Shown here piece by piece: positions 8,708 to 16,810 of a stretch of 64,000 nt of DNA (its first letter is position 1; each line of letters starts with the position of its first letter). The stretch is taken from NCBI RefSeq assembly GCF_014191605.1, contig NZ_JACHWU010000001.1:868001-932000 (forward strand). The letters run 5' to 3'. This DNA comes from Prauserella isguenensis (GTDB taxonomy: Bacteria; Actinomycetota; Actinomycetes; Mycobacteriales; Pseudonocardiaceae). Under the pieces are notes generated by a model, which worked only from the letters and a program-made list of their open reading frames with translations, was not told where the DNA came from and did no database searches. Made by a program: the position numbers and the translations under genes.

Positions 8708-8723
8708 GTGAACCATCATTCAC
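8708..8723. promoter_or_regulatory. candidate TetR operator (GTGAA-N6-TTCAC)
   Basis: A perfect 5-bp dyad with 6-bp spacer ends 9 bp before the TetR start codon. Its position in the only intergenic space of the TetR/AidB-like operon makes autorepression plausible. Confidence 0.45.
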
Positions 8724-8815
8724 AACTTGGATCAAGGCCTCCGGTCACGGGCATCGGTATGCGGCGTTCGCGTTGTGTTCAGCCCGACAACACCCGAACG
8801 GGCTACAAAGCTCGG

Positions 8816-11071
8816 GTGCGAAACAGACACCGACTCCTCGCCTGTGCGGCCGCCACGGCGCTGACGGCCACGCTCACCCCGACCGCCGCCGCGAACCCCG
8901 CCGCCGCGAACCCCGCCGCGGGGAACCCCGCCCCATCGGAGACTTCGCCCGCGACCGGCGTCCCGTCCCACCCCGGTGAGCACTTCGTGCGCACGGCGAC
9001 GATGCCCGTCCACGAGAACTCCTCACCCGACGAGGAGACGGCGGCCGAGATCTCGGCCGTCACCCCGGACGGCCGCACGGTGGTGTACACCGATTCGCCC
9101 GGCGAGCGCATCGGCTTCGCGAACCTCGCACGGCGCAGCTCCGTCGAACCGGCGGGCACCCTCGACATGCCGGGCGAGCCCACCTCCGTCGACATCGTCG
9201 GAGGGTTCGCGCTGGTCGCCGTGAACACGTCCGGCAGCTACACGGAACCGTCCGGCGTGCTCCAGGTCGTCGACATCGGCACCCGGTCCGTCGTCGCGAG
9301 CCACGACCTCGGCGGCCAGCCCGACGCCATCGACATCTCCCACGACGGTCGTCACGCCGCCGTCGCCATCGAGAACGAACGGGACGAGGACTCGGGCGAC
9401 GGCGCGATCCCGCAGCAGCCCGCCGGGTTCCTCGACATCGTCGACCTCGACGGCTCGCCCGCAGACTGGCAGGTGCGCACGACCGACCTGACCGGCCTCG
9501 CCGACGTCGCGCCGAGCGACCCCGAGCCCGAGTACGTCTCGATCAACGGGCGCGGTGAGGCCGCCGTGACGCTGCAGGAGAACAACCACATCGCCGTCGT
9601 CGACCTCGAGAGCGGCGACGTGCGAAGCGACTTCACCGCGGGCACGGCGACCGTCCGCGGCGTCGACACCACCGAGAACGGCACGATCGAGCGCGACGGC
9701 ACCGTCACGGCGCCCCGTGAACCCGACTCGGTCGGTTGGCTCGACGACGACACCCTCGCGACCGCCGATGAAGGCGACTACCGGGGCGGTACCCGCACGT
9801 GGACCGCGTTCGACGCCCGCACCGGCGACGTCGTGTACAGCTCGGGCGCCGAGCTGGAGGAACTCGCCGTCTCGTACGGCCAGTACCCGGAGCACCGCGC
9901 CGAGAACAAGGGTGTCGAACCGGAGGGACTGGCCGTCGCCACGTACGGCAAGCACCGCTACGCCTTCGTCGCGCTCGAACGCGCCAACCTCGTCGCCGTG
10001 TACAACGTGGACGATCCGCGCCGGCCGAAGCTGGTGCAGGGACTGCCCACCGGCGTCGCACCCGAGGGCGTGCTGCCCGTGCCGCAGCGCGGCGGCCTCG
10101 TCGTCTCCGCCGAGGAGGACGACGCCGAGAACGACGTGCGTTCCTCCCTCAGCCGGTACCAGCTGACGCGCAAGCCCCTCGCCGCGTCGCTCGCACACAA
10201 CCGGGGCGCCCCGTCGATCGTCTCCGACGGCATCGGATTCGGTGCGCTGTCCGGGCTTTCCGGAATCCCCGGCGAGCCCGGCGAGGTCGTGGCCGTCACC
10301 GACGACGCGTACACGCCTAGCCGCGTGCTCACCGTCGACGCCACCTCGCACCCGGCCCGGGTGACCGGCGAGCTGCCGATCACCCGCGACGGCGAGACGG
10401 CGGCCTACGACGTGGAGGGCATCGCCGCCCGCGCCGACGGCGGTTACTGGCTCGCCACCGAGGGCACACCGGCCGGCGGTGTGCGCAACCTGCTCGTCGA
10501 CGTCGGCTCCGGCGGCGACGTGCGCCGCGAGATCGCGCTGCCCGACGCGATCGCCGACGGAGCCGAGAAGCACGGCTTCGAAGGCGTGGCCGTGTCGGGC
10601 GACCACGTCTGGGTCGCCGTACAGCGGGAGTGGGCCGACAACGAACCGGGACGGACCACGCTCGCCCGCTACACGCCCGCGACCGGAAAGTGGGCGTTCG
10701 CGGCCTACCCGCTCGACGACGCGCCGGAGAACGGCTGGGTCGGCGTGTCCGAGCTGACCGCGCTCGGCGACGGTCGCCTGCTCGTGCTCGAACGCGACAA
10801 CCAGCGCGGCGAGAACGCACGGACCAAGAAGATCTACGAGATCGACGTCTCGACGGTCGACCCCGCGCCGGCCGGGGAATCGAAACCGGTGCTGCGCAAG
10901 CGGCTCTCGCGAGACCTGCTGCCTGCACTCGAAGCGGGCGGCGGCGCCGTGGCCGACAAGCCGGAAGGCCTCGCCGTGACCGCCGACCGCCGCCTCGTCG
11001 GCGCCGTCGACAACGACGGGCTCGACGACGCTCCCGGCGAGTCCGTCCTGCTGCGACTGGGCCGCGCCTGA
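8816..11071 (+). CDS. secreted esterase-like phytase-family beta-propeller protein
   Basis: A 751-residue protein, start GTG 8816. It begins with a signal peptide (RNRHRLLACAAATALTATL then TPTAAANPAA). The mature part has propeller-like repeats in the N-terminal two thirds (VVDIGTRSVVASHDLGG, NHIAVVDLESGDV, RYAFVALERANLVAVYNVDD), followed by an 'esterase-like activity of phytase' domain (YDVEGIAARADGGYWLATEG, HGFEGVAVSGDHVWVAVQ). Family members are extracellular and act on phosphate or carboxyl esters; the substrate here is not predictable. It is divergently transcribed from the TetR operon. Confidence 0.82.
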   Translation: MRNRHRLLACAAATALTATLTPTAAANPAAANPAAGNPAPSETSPATGVPSHPGEHFVRTATMPVHENSSPDEETAAEISAVTPDGRTVVYTDSPGERIGFANLARRSSVEPAGTLDMPGEPTSVDIVGGFALVAVNTSGSYTEPSGVLQVVDIGTRSVVASHDLGGQPDAIDISHDGRHAAVAIENERDEDSGDGAIPQQPAGFLDIVDLDGSPADWQVRTTDLTGLADVAPSDPEPEYVSINGRGEAAVTLQENNHIAVVDLESGDVRSDFTAGTATVRGVDTTENGTIERDGTVTAPREPDSVGWLDDDTLATADEGDYRGGTRTWTAFDARTGDVVYSSGAELEELAVSYGQYPEHRAENKGVEPEGLAVATYGKHRYAFVALERANLVAVYNVDDPRRPKLVQGLPTGVAPEGVLPVPQRGGLVVSAEEDDAENDVRSSLSRYQLTRKPLAASLAHNRGAPSIVSDGIGFGALSGLSGIPGEPGEVVAVTDDAYTPSRVLTVDATSHPARVTGELPITRDGETAAYDVEGIAARADGGYWLATEGTPAGGVRNLLVDVGSGGDVRREIALPDAIADGAEKHGFEGVAVSGDHVWVAVQREWADNEPGRTTLARYTPATGKWAFAAYPLDDAPENGWVGVSELTALGDGRLLVLERDNQRGENARTKKIYEIDVSTVDPAPAGESKPVLRKRLSRDLLPALEAGGGAVADKPEGLAVTADRRLVGAVDNDGLDDAPGESVLLRLGRA

Positions 11072-11075
11072 GGAC

Positions 11076-11106
11076 GGAGCCGGCGGATGGGAGACGCCAT
11101 CGGCTC
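11076..11106 (+). terminator. hairpin after the phytase-family gene
   Basis: Imperfect inverted repeat GGAGCC(G)...GATGG / CCATC...GGCTCC starting 5 bp after the stop codon. GC-rich with no T run, as is common in this phylum. Confidence 0.5.
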
Positions 11107-11170
11107 CGGCGCTCTTCCGGGGCGGGTGCATCGGTCGTGCTGAACGGCTGTGATCGATGCCGAAACGACA

Positions 11171-11206
11171 GCGGGCGCCGCACCGGAGGTTCGGTGCGGC
11201 GCCCGC
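11171..11206. terminator. strong bidirectional hairpin terminator
   Basis: GCGGGCGCCGCACC / GGTGCGGCGCCCGC, a 14-bp perfect stem with 8-nt loop, lies 18 bp from the etfD stop codon. It probably ends etfD transcription and backs up the terminator of the opposing gene. Confidence 0.7.
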
Positions 11207-11223
11207 TGCGTTACTCGCCCGGG

Positions 11224-13533
11224 TTATGAATCCCCGGCCGAACGGGGGGCGCTGGCCTCGTTCGCGCCTGCGGGACCGGCCGGAGTGTCGGCCTTGCCGT
11301 CGGCCTCGGCCTCACCGCCGGCTTCGGTGTCGGATGCGCCCACCGCGACCGGCTCCTTGTCCGAGCCTCGCTTGACGGCCGACAGCAGCAGCTGCGACAC
11401 GTCGACGACCTCGAGGTCCTCGCTGGCGCTGCCGTCGCTCTGCCGCGAGGTGACGCCGTCGTTGAGCATCACGCGGCAGAACGGGCAGCCCGTCGCGATC
11501 TTCGACGGCGCGGTGCCGAGCGCCTCGTCGACCCGCTCGACGTTGATCCGCTTGCCGATCTGCTCTTCCATCCACATACGCGCACCACCGGCACCGCAGC
11601 ACATCGAGCGGTCGCCGTGCCGCGGCATCTCACGCAGGTTCGCGCCCGCGGCGCCCACGAGTTCACGCGGCGCCTCGTACACCTGGTTGTGGCGGCCGAG
11701 GAAGCACGGGTCGTGGTACGTGATGTCCTGCGCGACCGGTGCCATCGGCGTCAGTCGCTTCTCGCGCACGAGACGGTTGAGCAGCTGCGTGTGGTGCACG
11801 ACCTCGTAGTCGCCGCCGAGGTCCGGGTACTCGTTGGCGAGCGTGTTGAAGCAGTGCGCACACGTCACGACGATCTTGCGCTTCGCGGGCTCCACATCCT
11901 CGAACACCGAGTTCAGGACCTCGACGTTCTGCTGCGCGAGCATCTGGAACACGAACTCGTTGCCCGCGCGGCGGGCCGGGTCACCGGTGCAGGTCTCCTC
12001 CGGCCCGAGCACCGTGTACTTCACGTCGGCCATGTGCAGCAGCTCCGCCACCGCACGCGTCGTCTTCTTCGCGCGGTCCTCGAACGCACCGGCGCAGCCG
12101 ACCCAGAACAGGTACTCGGCGTCACCGAACTCGCCGTCGAACACGGGCACCTCGAAGTCGAGGTCCTCGGCCCAGGCCATGCGGTCCTTGGCGTTCTGAC
12201 CCCACGGGTTGCCCTTGTTCTCCAGGTTCTTGAACAGCGAGTTCAGCTCGGTCGGGAAGTTCGACTCGATCATCACCTGGTAACGGCGCATGTCGACGAT
12301 GTGGTCGACGTGCTCGATATCCACGGGGCACTGCTCGACGCAGGCGCCGCAGTTGGTGCACGACCACAGCATGTCCGGGTCGATGACGCCGTTCGCCTCG
12401 GCGTCGCCCACCAGCGCACGCTCGGACTCGGCCAGCGCCAGGACGTCGATGCCGGCGTGCGGGTCGTCCCCGGTCAGGCCGATCTCGTCGCCCGCCATGT
12501 CCTTCTTGCCGCCGGCCATCAGGTACGGCGCCTTGGCGTAGGCGTGGTCGCGGAGCTGCGTGATCAGCATCTTCGGCGACAGCGGCTTGCCCGTGTTCCA
12601 CGCCGGGCACTGCGACTGGCAGCGGCCGCACTCGGTGCACGTCGAGAAGTCGAGCCAGCCCTTCCAGCTGAAGTCCTCGACCTGACCCGCACCGAAGACG
12701 TCCTTCTCCGGGTCGGCCTCCTCGAAGTCGAGCGGCTTGCCGCCCGACATCATCGGCTTGAGCTTGCCCAGCGCGACGCCGCCGTCGTCCTCGCGCTTGA
12801 AGTAGATGTTGAAGAACGCGCTGAACCGGTGCCAGGCGACACCCATCGTCAGGTTCCGGCCGACCACGACCAGCCAGATCATGCCCGACAGCAGCTTGAT
12901 CAGCGCCATGATCGACACGGCGGCGGTGGCGCTCGGCAGGATCTGCGCGAGCGGCTGGGTCACGAAGCTCGACCACAGGGCCGGGTCCTCGATGCCGCTG
13001 GAGATCTTGAACGCCTTGACGCCGAGGATGCCGAGACCCTCGATGACCACCACGGCTTCGACGAAATACGCGGCCGCGAAGTCCGATCCCTGGAACCGGG
13101 ACTGCCGGTCGGCGCGGCGCGGGTGGTTGACCTGGCGGATGATCGCCAGCGCGACACCACCGACCACGGTGCCGATGCCGAGAAGTTCGAGCAGCAGCTG
13201 CCACGGTGCCCAGTGGCCGATGATCGGCCAGGCGAAGTGCGGGTCGAAGATCTCGCCGTAGGCCTCGAACAGGGCGAGCGAGCCGAGCAGGAAGCCCCAC
13301 ATCACGAGCCAGTGCCATGGCCCGACGCGGCGGAACTTGTTCATCCGCGTGTGGGCGGCGAACTCCGTGATCAGCGTCTTCAGGCGCGGTACGAACGGTC
13401 CGTAGCGTGTGCCGTCCGGCTGCCCGAGTCGGATGATGCGCACCTGCCGGACGACGGCGGCGACGAACACACCCCAAGCGACAATGCTGACGGCAACGCC
13501 GATCACGCCGAGCGTGATCTGCAGTGCACCCAT
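11224..13533 (-). CDS. etfD: EtfD-like membrane iron-sulfur oxidoreductase
   Basis: A 769-residue protein. The N-terminal about 240 residues hold five or six membrane helices, like the gamma subunit of respiratory nitrate reductase. Then comes a two-cluster ferredoxin domain (CTECGRCQSQCPAWN and CTNCGACVEQCPVDI). The C-terminal half has two CCG domains (WVGCAGAF...CTGDPARR...TCAHCFN; HDPCFLGRHN...CCGAGGARMWME...CPFCR). The tail is acidic, Ala/Gly-rich and disordered. It matches M. tuberculosis Rv0338c/EtfD, which takes electrons from EtfBA during fatty-acid beta-oxidation and passes them to the membrane quinone pool. The same role is inferred here. Confidence 0.88.
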   Translation of the reverse strand: MGALQITLGVIGVAVSIVAWGVFVAAVVRQVRIIRLGQPDGTRYGPFVPRLKTLITEFAAHTRMNKFRRVGPWHWLVMWGFLLGSLALFEAYGEIFDPHFAWPIIGHWAPWQLLLELLGIGTVVGGVALAIIRQVNHPRRADRQSRFQGSDFAAAYFVEAVVVIEGLGILGVKAFKISSGIEDPALWSSFVTQPLAQILPSATAAVSIMALIKLLSGMIWLVVVGRNLTMGVAWHRFSAFFNIYFKREDDGGVALGKLKPMMSGGKPLDFEEADPEKDVFGAGQVEDFSWKGWLDFSTCTECGRCQSQCPAWNTGKPLSPKMLITQLRDHAYAKAPYLMAGGKKDMAGDEIGLTGDDPHAGIDVLALAESERALVGDAEANGVIDPDMLWSCTNCGACVEQCPVDIEHVDHIVDMRRYQVMIESNFPTELNSLFKNLENKGNPWGQNAKDRMAWAEDLDFEVPVFDGEFGDAEYLFWVGCAGAFEDRAKKTTRAVAELLHMADVKYTVLGPEETCTGDPARRAGNEFVFQMLAQQNVEVLNSVFEDVEPAKRKIVVTCAHCFNTLANEYPDLGGDYEVVHHTQLLNRLVREKRLTPMAPVAQDITYHDPCFLGRHNQVYEAPRELVGAAGANLREMPRHGDRSMCCGAGGARMWMEEQIGKRINVERVDEALGTAPSKIATGCPFCRVMLNDGVTSRQSDGSASEDLEVVDVSQLLLSAVKRGSDKEPVAVGASDTEAGGEAEADGKADTPAGPAGANEASAPRSAGDS

Positions 13534-13615
13534 GATCGGGCCTTTCGGTTCGGTCTTCGTGGTGGGTGTCGGGAGGGTATCGCTTCTTCGTTCAGGTCCT
13601 ACTGAGGAGTAACGG

Positions 13616-13660
13616 ATGAGCGATGCCCGAGTCCCGCTGATGTGGCAGAAACCTCGCTAA
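13616..13660 (+). CDS. candidate 14-residue leader peptide of the SMR/TetR operon
   Basis: ATG at 13616 preceded by GAGGAG at 13604-13609 (6-nt spacing) opens MSDARVPLMWQKPR and stops at TAA 13658-13660, 33 bp before the SMR start. The Shine-Dalgarno is better than that of most genes here. A short, well-initiated ORF directly ahead of an efflux gene suggests translational attenuation or transcript control, but this is inference. No riboswitch of the ykkC/guanidine class is apparent. Confidence 0.4.
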   Translation: MSDARVPLMWQKPR

Positions 13661-13669
13661 TTATGGGAC

Positions 13670-13677
13670 GAACGTTC
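13670..13677. promoter_or_regulatory. GAACGTTC palindrome ahead of the SMR gene
   Basis: An 8-bp perfect palindrome sits 16 bp before the SMR start and between it and the leader ORF. It could be a half of the TetR partner's operator. The motif is short, so support is weak. Confidence 0.25.
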
Positions 13678-13693
13678 AGGTATCTTCACAAGA

Positions 13694-14020
13694 GTGGGTG
13701 CATATCTGTTGATAGCAGGAGCGATCGTCGCCGAGGTCACCGGCACCGTGTCGTTGAAGTTGTCGGAGGGTTTCTCCAAGCTGCTGCCCTCGATCGCCGT
13801 GGTCGTCGGGTACGGCACGGCGTTCGTGCTGTTGGGGCAGGCGCTGAAACACGGTATGCCGGTCGGGGTCGCGTACGCGATCTGGGCGGCCGCGGGTGTC
13901 GCGCTCGTGGCGCTCATCGGATCGGCGTTCCTCGGAGAGCCAATGAACCTGACCATGGTCGCCGGGCTGGCGCTGGTCATCGGCGGGGTGGTGCTGCTCG
14001 AAGCGGGGCGTGTGTCGTGA
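13694..14020 (+). CDS. small multidrug resistance (SMR/EmrE-type) transporter
   Basis: A 108-residue protein with four membrane helices filling its whole length. The essential proton/drug-coupling Glu is at position 14 (AIVAEVTGT), as in EmrE. Other family features are GYGTAFVLLGQALK, VGVAYAIWAAAGV and the C-terminal ALVIGGVVLLE. It exports cationic drugs or metabolic cations by proton antiport as a dimer. GTG start at 13694; the stop overlaps the next gene start (GTGA), so TetR is co-translated. Confidence 0.9.
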   Translation: MGAYLLIAGAIVAEVTGTVSLKLSEGFSKLLPSIAVVVGYGTAFVLLGQALKHGMPVGVAYAIWAAAGVALVALIGSAFLGEPMNLTMVAGLALVIGGVVLLEAGRVS

Positions 14021-14580
14021 AACGGCAGGTCGACGGCCGCAAGGCGCGAGGCGAGAAGCGGCGCACGGAGATCATCGAGGCGACCCTGCGCGTGATCGAA
14101 CGCGACGGCGTCGCCGGGGTCACGCACCGCACGGTGGCGGCGGAGGCCGGCGTGCCGACGACGTCGACCACGTACCACTTCGCCACCCTCGACGACCTGC
14201 TCGTGGCCACGCTGATCGACTGCGCCCGGGACATGGCCACCGAGGTGTACTGGATGATCGACCGGGCGCGCTCACACGGTCGTGGGCGCGGCGCCGAGGA
14301 GATCGCCAAGCTGTTGGCGGAGGCGCTCGGCCCGAAGCGTGGGCGGACGATGGCCGAGTACGAGCTGTACCTCCTGGCGGCACGCAAACCCGAACTGCGG
14401 CCCGCGGCTCGGCGGTGGCTCGACGTGCTCACGTCGATGGTGCGCCACGACGACGAGGTCGCCTTCCGCGTGTTCCTCGCCGGCATCGACGGTCTGCTGA
14501 TCCAGGGCCTCATCGACGACGAACCGCCCGGCGAGGAGGAACTCCGCCCGGTCGTCGACTACCTGCTCAACCCGAGGTAA
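14017..14580 (+). CDS. TetR-family regulator, co-translated with SMR pump
   Basis: A 187-residue protein, start GTG 14017 overlapping the SMR stop. HTH: EIIEATLRVIERDGVAGVTH then AAEAGVPTTSTTYHFATLDDLL, a typical TetR recognition helix (here TTYHF rather than SLYYH). The C-terminal ligand domain is helical. It is very likely the drug-sensing repressor of its own operon. The gene is followed by the 21-bp repeat array. Confidence 0.85.
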   Translation: MKRQVDGRKARGEKRRTEIIEATLRVIERDGVAGVTHRTVAAEAGVPTTSTTYHFATLDDLLVATLIDCARDMATEVYWMIDRARSHGRGRGAEEIAKLLAEALGPKRGRTMAEYELYLLAARKPELRPAARRWLDVLTSMVRHDDEVAFRVFLAGIDGLLIQGLIDDEPPGEEELRPVVDYLLNPR

Positions 14581-14595
14581 CCCACCTGCTTGTCC

Positions 14596-14742
14596 TGCGT
14601 TCAGAACGCCGTGTTCTGCATTCGGGGAGCCGTGTTGCACCTTCAGGGGCTCGTGGTGCGGATCGCGGGGAGGGTGTTGCGGATCGCGGGGCTCGTGTTG
14701 CGTTTTCCCGGGACGGTGTCGCACCCGGCCGGGCCGCTGGTG
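14596..14742 (+). repeat. 21-bp tandem array A1 (seven units, sense after TetR)
   Basis: Seven contiguous 21-bp units begin at 14596, 14617, 14638, 14659, 14680, 14701 and 14722. Conserved features are a T/C-G-G-A-T-C start, a GGGG run and a CGTGTTG end (core CCGTGTTGCGG across unit joints). Units diverge by a few bases each. The array starts 15 bp after the TetR stop. Its inverted partner is at 14868-14993. Confidence 0.85.
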
Positions 14743-14867
14743 TGTTCGTGTGCCCTGTGTATCCGGGTCGCTCGTTGGCCGGGGACGCGGCGGCCGGCTG
14801 CACCCCCGGCGCGGCAACCGCGGTCCACGGAAGTGGTCGGCGGGTCGGACGGCGGCGGAACAGTACC

Positions 14868-14993
14868 CGGAATCGGCAACACGCTCCCCGGGAAGCGCAA
14901 CACGGCCCCCGGAGAGCGCAACACGAGCCCCGGGAAGCGCGACACGCTCCCCGGAGAGCGCAACACGGCCCCCGGGGAGCGCAACACGGCGTC
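14868..14993 (-). repeat. 21-bp tandem array A2 (six units, inverted)
   Basis: Six contiguous 21-bp units (14868, 14889, 14910, 14931, 14952, 14973), each reading CGG-RRAGCG-CAACACG-GCCCC on the plus strand, the reverse complement of array A1. The last unit overlaps the stop codon of the PEBP gene. Arrays A1 and A2 flank about 125 bp without coding signal and together could form a long stem. Confidence 0.85.
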
Positions 14994-15540
14994 AGCCCTT
15001 GTTCTCGTGGAGGCCCGTCAAGGTTGCGCGGCCCAGCGTGTGGCCGAACATGTTGAACTGCAGGAACGCGGGGCGGGCTTCGTCGGGGATGTCGAGCGAC
15101 TCGACGTCCAACGCATGCACCACGAAGATGTAGCGGTGCGGGCCGTGCCCGGGAGGCGGCGCGGCGCCGAGGTACTGGCGGACACCGCCGTCGGTGGTGA
15201 GCATCTTCGCGCCGTCGGGCAGGTTCGCGCCGTTGGGGTCGCCAGCGCCGGTGGGCAGCTCCGTGACCGAGGCGGGGATGTTGAACACCGCCCAATGCCA
15301 GAACCCGCTGACGGTCGGCGCGTCCGGGTCGTAGCAGGTCACGACGAAGCTCTTGGTGCCGTCGGGAAACCCGGACCACGCCAGGTGAGGCGAGGTGTCC
15401 TCGCCACCCGCGCCGAACAGGCCGGACAGCTGCGGGGTGGGCAGCGCCTGGCCGTCGGCCATGTCGTCACTGCGCACGTCGAAGCTCGGCACCTGCGGCA
15501 GGAAGTCGTAGGGATTGAAGTTGAACGGCGCGTCGGCCAT
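14992..15540 (-). CDS. YbhB/YbcL-type phosphatidylethanolamine-binding protein
   Basis: A 182-residue protein, start ATG 15540 with GAGGAG upstream; a longer frame to 15693 lacks such a site. It is a bacterial Raf-kinase-inhibitor-like (PEBP) protein: [39 protein letters not shown] and [13 protein letters not shown] form the ligand pocket. Cytoplasmic; bacterial members bind small anions or phospholipid head groups and their physiology is poorly known. Confidence 0.9.
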   Translation of the reverse strand: MADAPFNFNPYDFLPQVPSFDVRSDDMADGQALPTPQLSGLFGAGGEDTSPHLAWSGFPDGTKSFVVTCYDPDAPTVSGFWHWAVFNIPASVTELPTGAGDPNGANLPDGAKMLTTDGGVRQYLGAAPPPGHGPHRYIFVVHALDVESLDIPDEARPAFLQFNMFGHTLGRATLTGLHENKG

Positions 15541-15588
15541 CTCACGCTCCTCGTGGTCGGGTGGCACTGAGTCGGCTGGAGACAGAGC

Positions 15589-15638
15589 CTCCAAGGGCAC
15601 TTCGGTGGCGCTGAGTGCGACCACGGTGCCCCTGGGGG
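15589..15638. repeat. CCAAGGGCAC-type hairpin repeat in a divergent promoter region
   Basis: CTCCAAGGGCACTTCGGTGG...CCACGGTGCCCCTGGGGG, the same family as 60059-60112 and 62378-62430. Here it lies between divergent genes (PEBP and DUF4097), so it is not simply a terminator. The rest of 15541-15854 has no gene. Confidence 0.55.
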
Positions 15639-15768
15639 AACGTCGGCGGGCGCGCATCGCTGCGGCCCGGCCCCAGCGTAGGCAGCCGGGCACGGCGCGT
15701 CAGCTCGGCCCGGGCGGCGTGGCCCCGACGGGTGGACGCCCCGGCGGCCGGCTACTCGGGGTGTCGGA

Positions 15769-15794
15769 TCGGGGAAAACCAGGGGGTTCCCCGA
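15769..15794. promoter_or_regulatory. inverted repeat TCGGGGAA-N10-TTCCCCGA upstream of DUF4097 gene
   Basis: Perfect 8-bp arms, 61 bp ahead of the GTG at 15855, in the promoter position for the DUF4097 gene. A protein-binding site or 5' UTR hairpin is possible; no regulator can be named. Confidence 0.35.
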
Positions 15795-15854
15795 TACCCC
15801 CGTGGACTGGTCAGGCCTAGCGTCGGCGTGGCAGGCGGGAGCGGAGGGAGCGAC

Positions 15855-16520
15855 GTGGCGCGCAGGTCGGTGCTGGCGGTCGGTGGTGCGGTGTTCGTGG
15901 TGGCGGGCATCGGCGTCGGCACGGGGTGGCTGTGGCCGACGTCGGAGGAACGGACCGACACCGTGGACGCCGACGTCGAACGGATCCGGCTCGACCTCGG
16001 CTCAGGCGACATCGACATCCGTGTGGACGAGAACGCGCAGCGCACGACCGTGCGACAGTCGGTGCAGCGGCTGCTGGTGGAGCCCGGCGAGACGTACGAG
16101 GTCGACGGTTCGACGCTGGAGCTGGGTGACTGCGACTGGTTCTGCTCGGTGAGTTACGAGGTGACGGTGCCGAACCGGGTGGCGGTCGACGGCGAGTTCA
16201 ACTCGGCCACGCTCGCGGTGGACGGGGTCGGCGACGTACACGTCGAGATGAACAGCGGCGACGTACGTGGCTCGGCCCGCGGCTCGGTCGACGTCGACGG
16301 CAACTCCGGTTCCGTCGAGCTGGAGGTGGCGGATCCGCGAAAGGTGACGGCCGATCTCAACAGCGGCGACGTCCGGCTGACGGTGCCCGACGGCGACTAC
16401 CGGGTTCTTGGCGATTCGAACAGTGGCGACCGCGAGATCGGCGTGACCGTCAGCCCGGACGCCCGCCGGGTGCTCGATCTGTCCACCAACAGCGGCGACG
16501 TGGTGGTCGAGCCCCGCTAA
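15855..16520 (+). CDS. DUF4097-type membrane-anchored beta-repeat protein
   Basis: A 221-residue protein, start GTG 15855 behind GGAGGGAG. One hydrophobic segment (about 5-27, VLAVGGAVFVVAGIGVGTGW) is followed by an extracytoplasmic domain of short repeats with an (N)SGD(I/V) signature (GSGDID, NSGDVR, NSGSVE, NSGDVR, NSGDRE, NSGDVV). This is the DUF4097/DUF4098 right-handed beta-helix pattern. Such proteins are often tied to envelope-stress regulators, but none is adjacent. Function unknown. Confidence 0.8.
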   Translation: MARRSVLAVGGAVFVVAGIGVGTGWLWPTSEERTDTVDADVERIRLDLGSGDIDIRVDENAQRTTVRQSVQRLLVEPGETYEVDGSTLELGDCDWFCSVSYEVTVPNRVAVDGEFNSATLAVDGVGDVHVEMNSGDVRGSARGSVDVDGNSGSVELEVADPRKVTADLNSGDVRLTVPDGDYRVLGDSNSGDREIGVTVSPDARRVLDLSTNSGDVVVEPR

Positions 16521-16659
16521 CGGCTTGCGTCACGGCGGCGCAGGTTCGCGGGCACCCGGAGGTGGACCGGCCGGAGGCGGACGCGCGTCGGCTCGACCTG
16601 TCGGCGCGGAGGTGCCGCGGGAACAAACATCGCAGGTCGGACGTTATCCTGACAGGAAG

Positions 16660-16680
16660 GTTGAGCAGCCGTCACTCAAG
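16660..16680. promoter_or_regulatory. HAIR operator 1 for HspR (dnaK promoter)
   Basis: GTTGAGC-N7-ACTCAAG, 12 of 14 arm positions matching the HAIR consensus CTTGAGT-N7-ACTCAAG bound by HspR. It lies directly upstream of the -35 box at 16687. Confidence 0.8.
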
Positions 16681-16686
16681 TCTGGT

Positions 16687-16716
16687 TTGACGACACTCGG
16701 CCGGTAGCGTTAGAAC
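16687..16716 (+). promoter_or_regulatory. dnaK operon promoter
   Basis: TTGACG at 16687-16692 and TAGAAC at 16711-16716 with 18-bp spacing, placed between two HAIR elements. It is about 95 bp upstream of dnaK, as expected for the HspR-repressed vegetative promoter. Confidence 0.65.
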
Positions 16717-16736
16717 TTGAGTGAGCCCCACTCAGG
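16716..16736. promoter_or_regulatory. HAIR operator 2 for HspR (overlaps -10/start of dnaK promoter)
   Basis: CTTGAGT-N7-ACTCAGG, 13 of 14 matches to the HAIR consensus. It begins at the end of the -10 hexamer, so HspR (with DnaK as co-repressor, as known in Streptomyces) would block open-complex formation. Confidence 0.85.
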
Positions 16737-16810
16737 TCTCGGTGATCCGCCGAGCCGCCCGGTCCGCCGGGCCGGTGGGGTGTCCACAGGATCAGTAGGA
16801 GGGAAGACAC

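Noticed and set aside
9023-11131. 702-codon minus-strand frame opposite the phytase-family gene
   Set aside because: Antisense reading of a GC3-rich gene; low-complexity Val/Gly/Arg/Asp composition and no domain; the plus-strand gene has a signal peptide and clear family motifs.
13670-13693. Guanidine (ykkC) riboswitch ahead of the SMR gene
   Set aside because: The space between the leader ORF and the SMR start is too short and lacks the conserved ACGR-type loops and stems.
14596-14993. CRISPR array
   Set aside because: Units are contiguous 21-bp repeats with no unique spacers, are arranged as two inverted blocks, and no cas genes are present.
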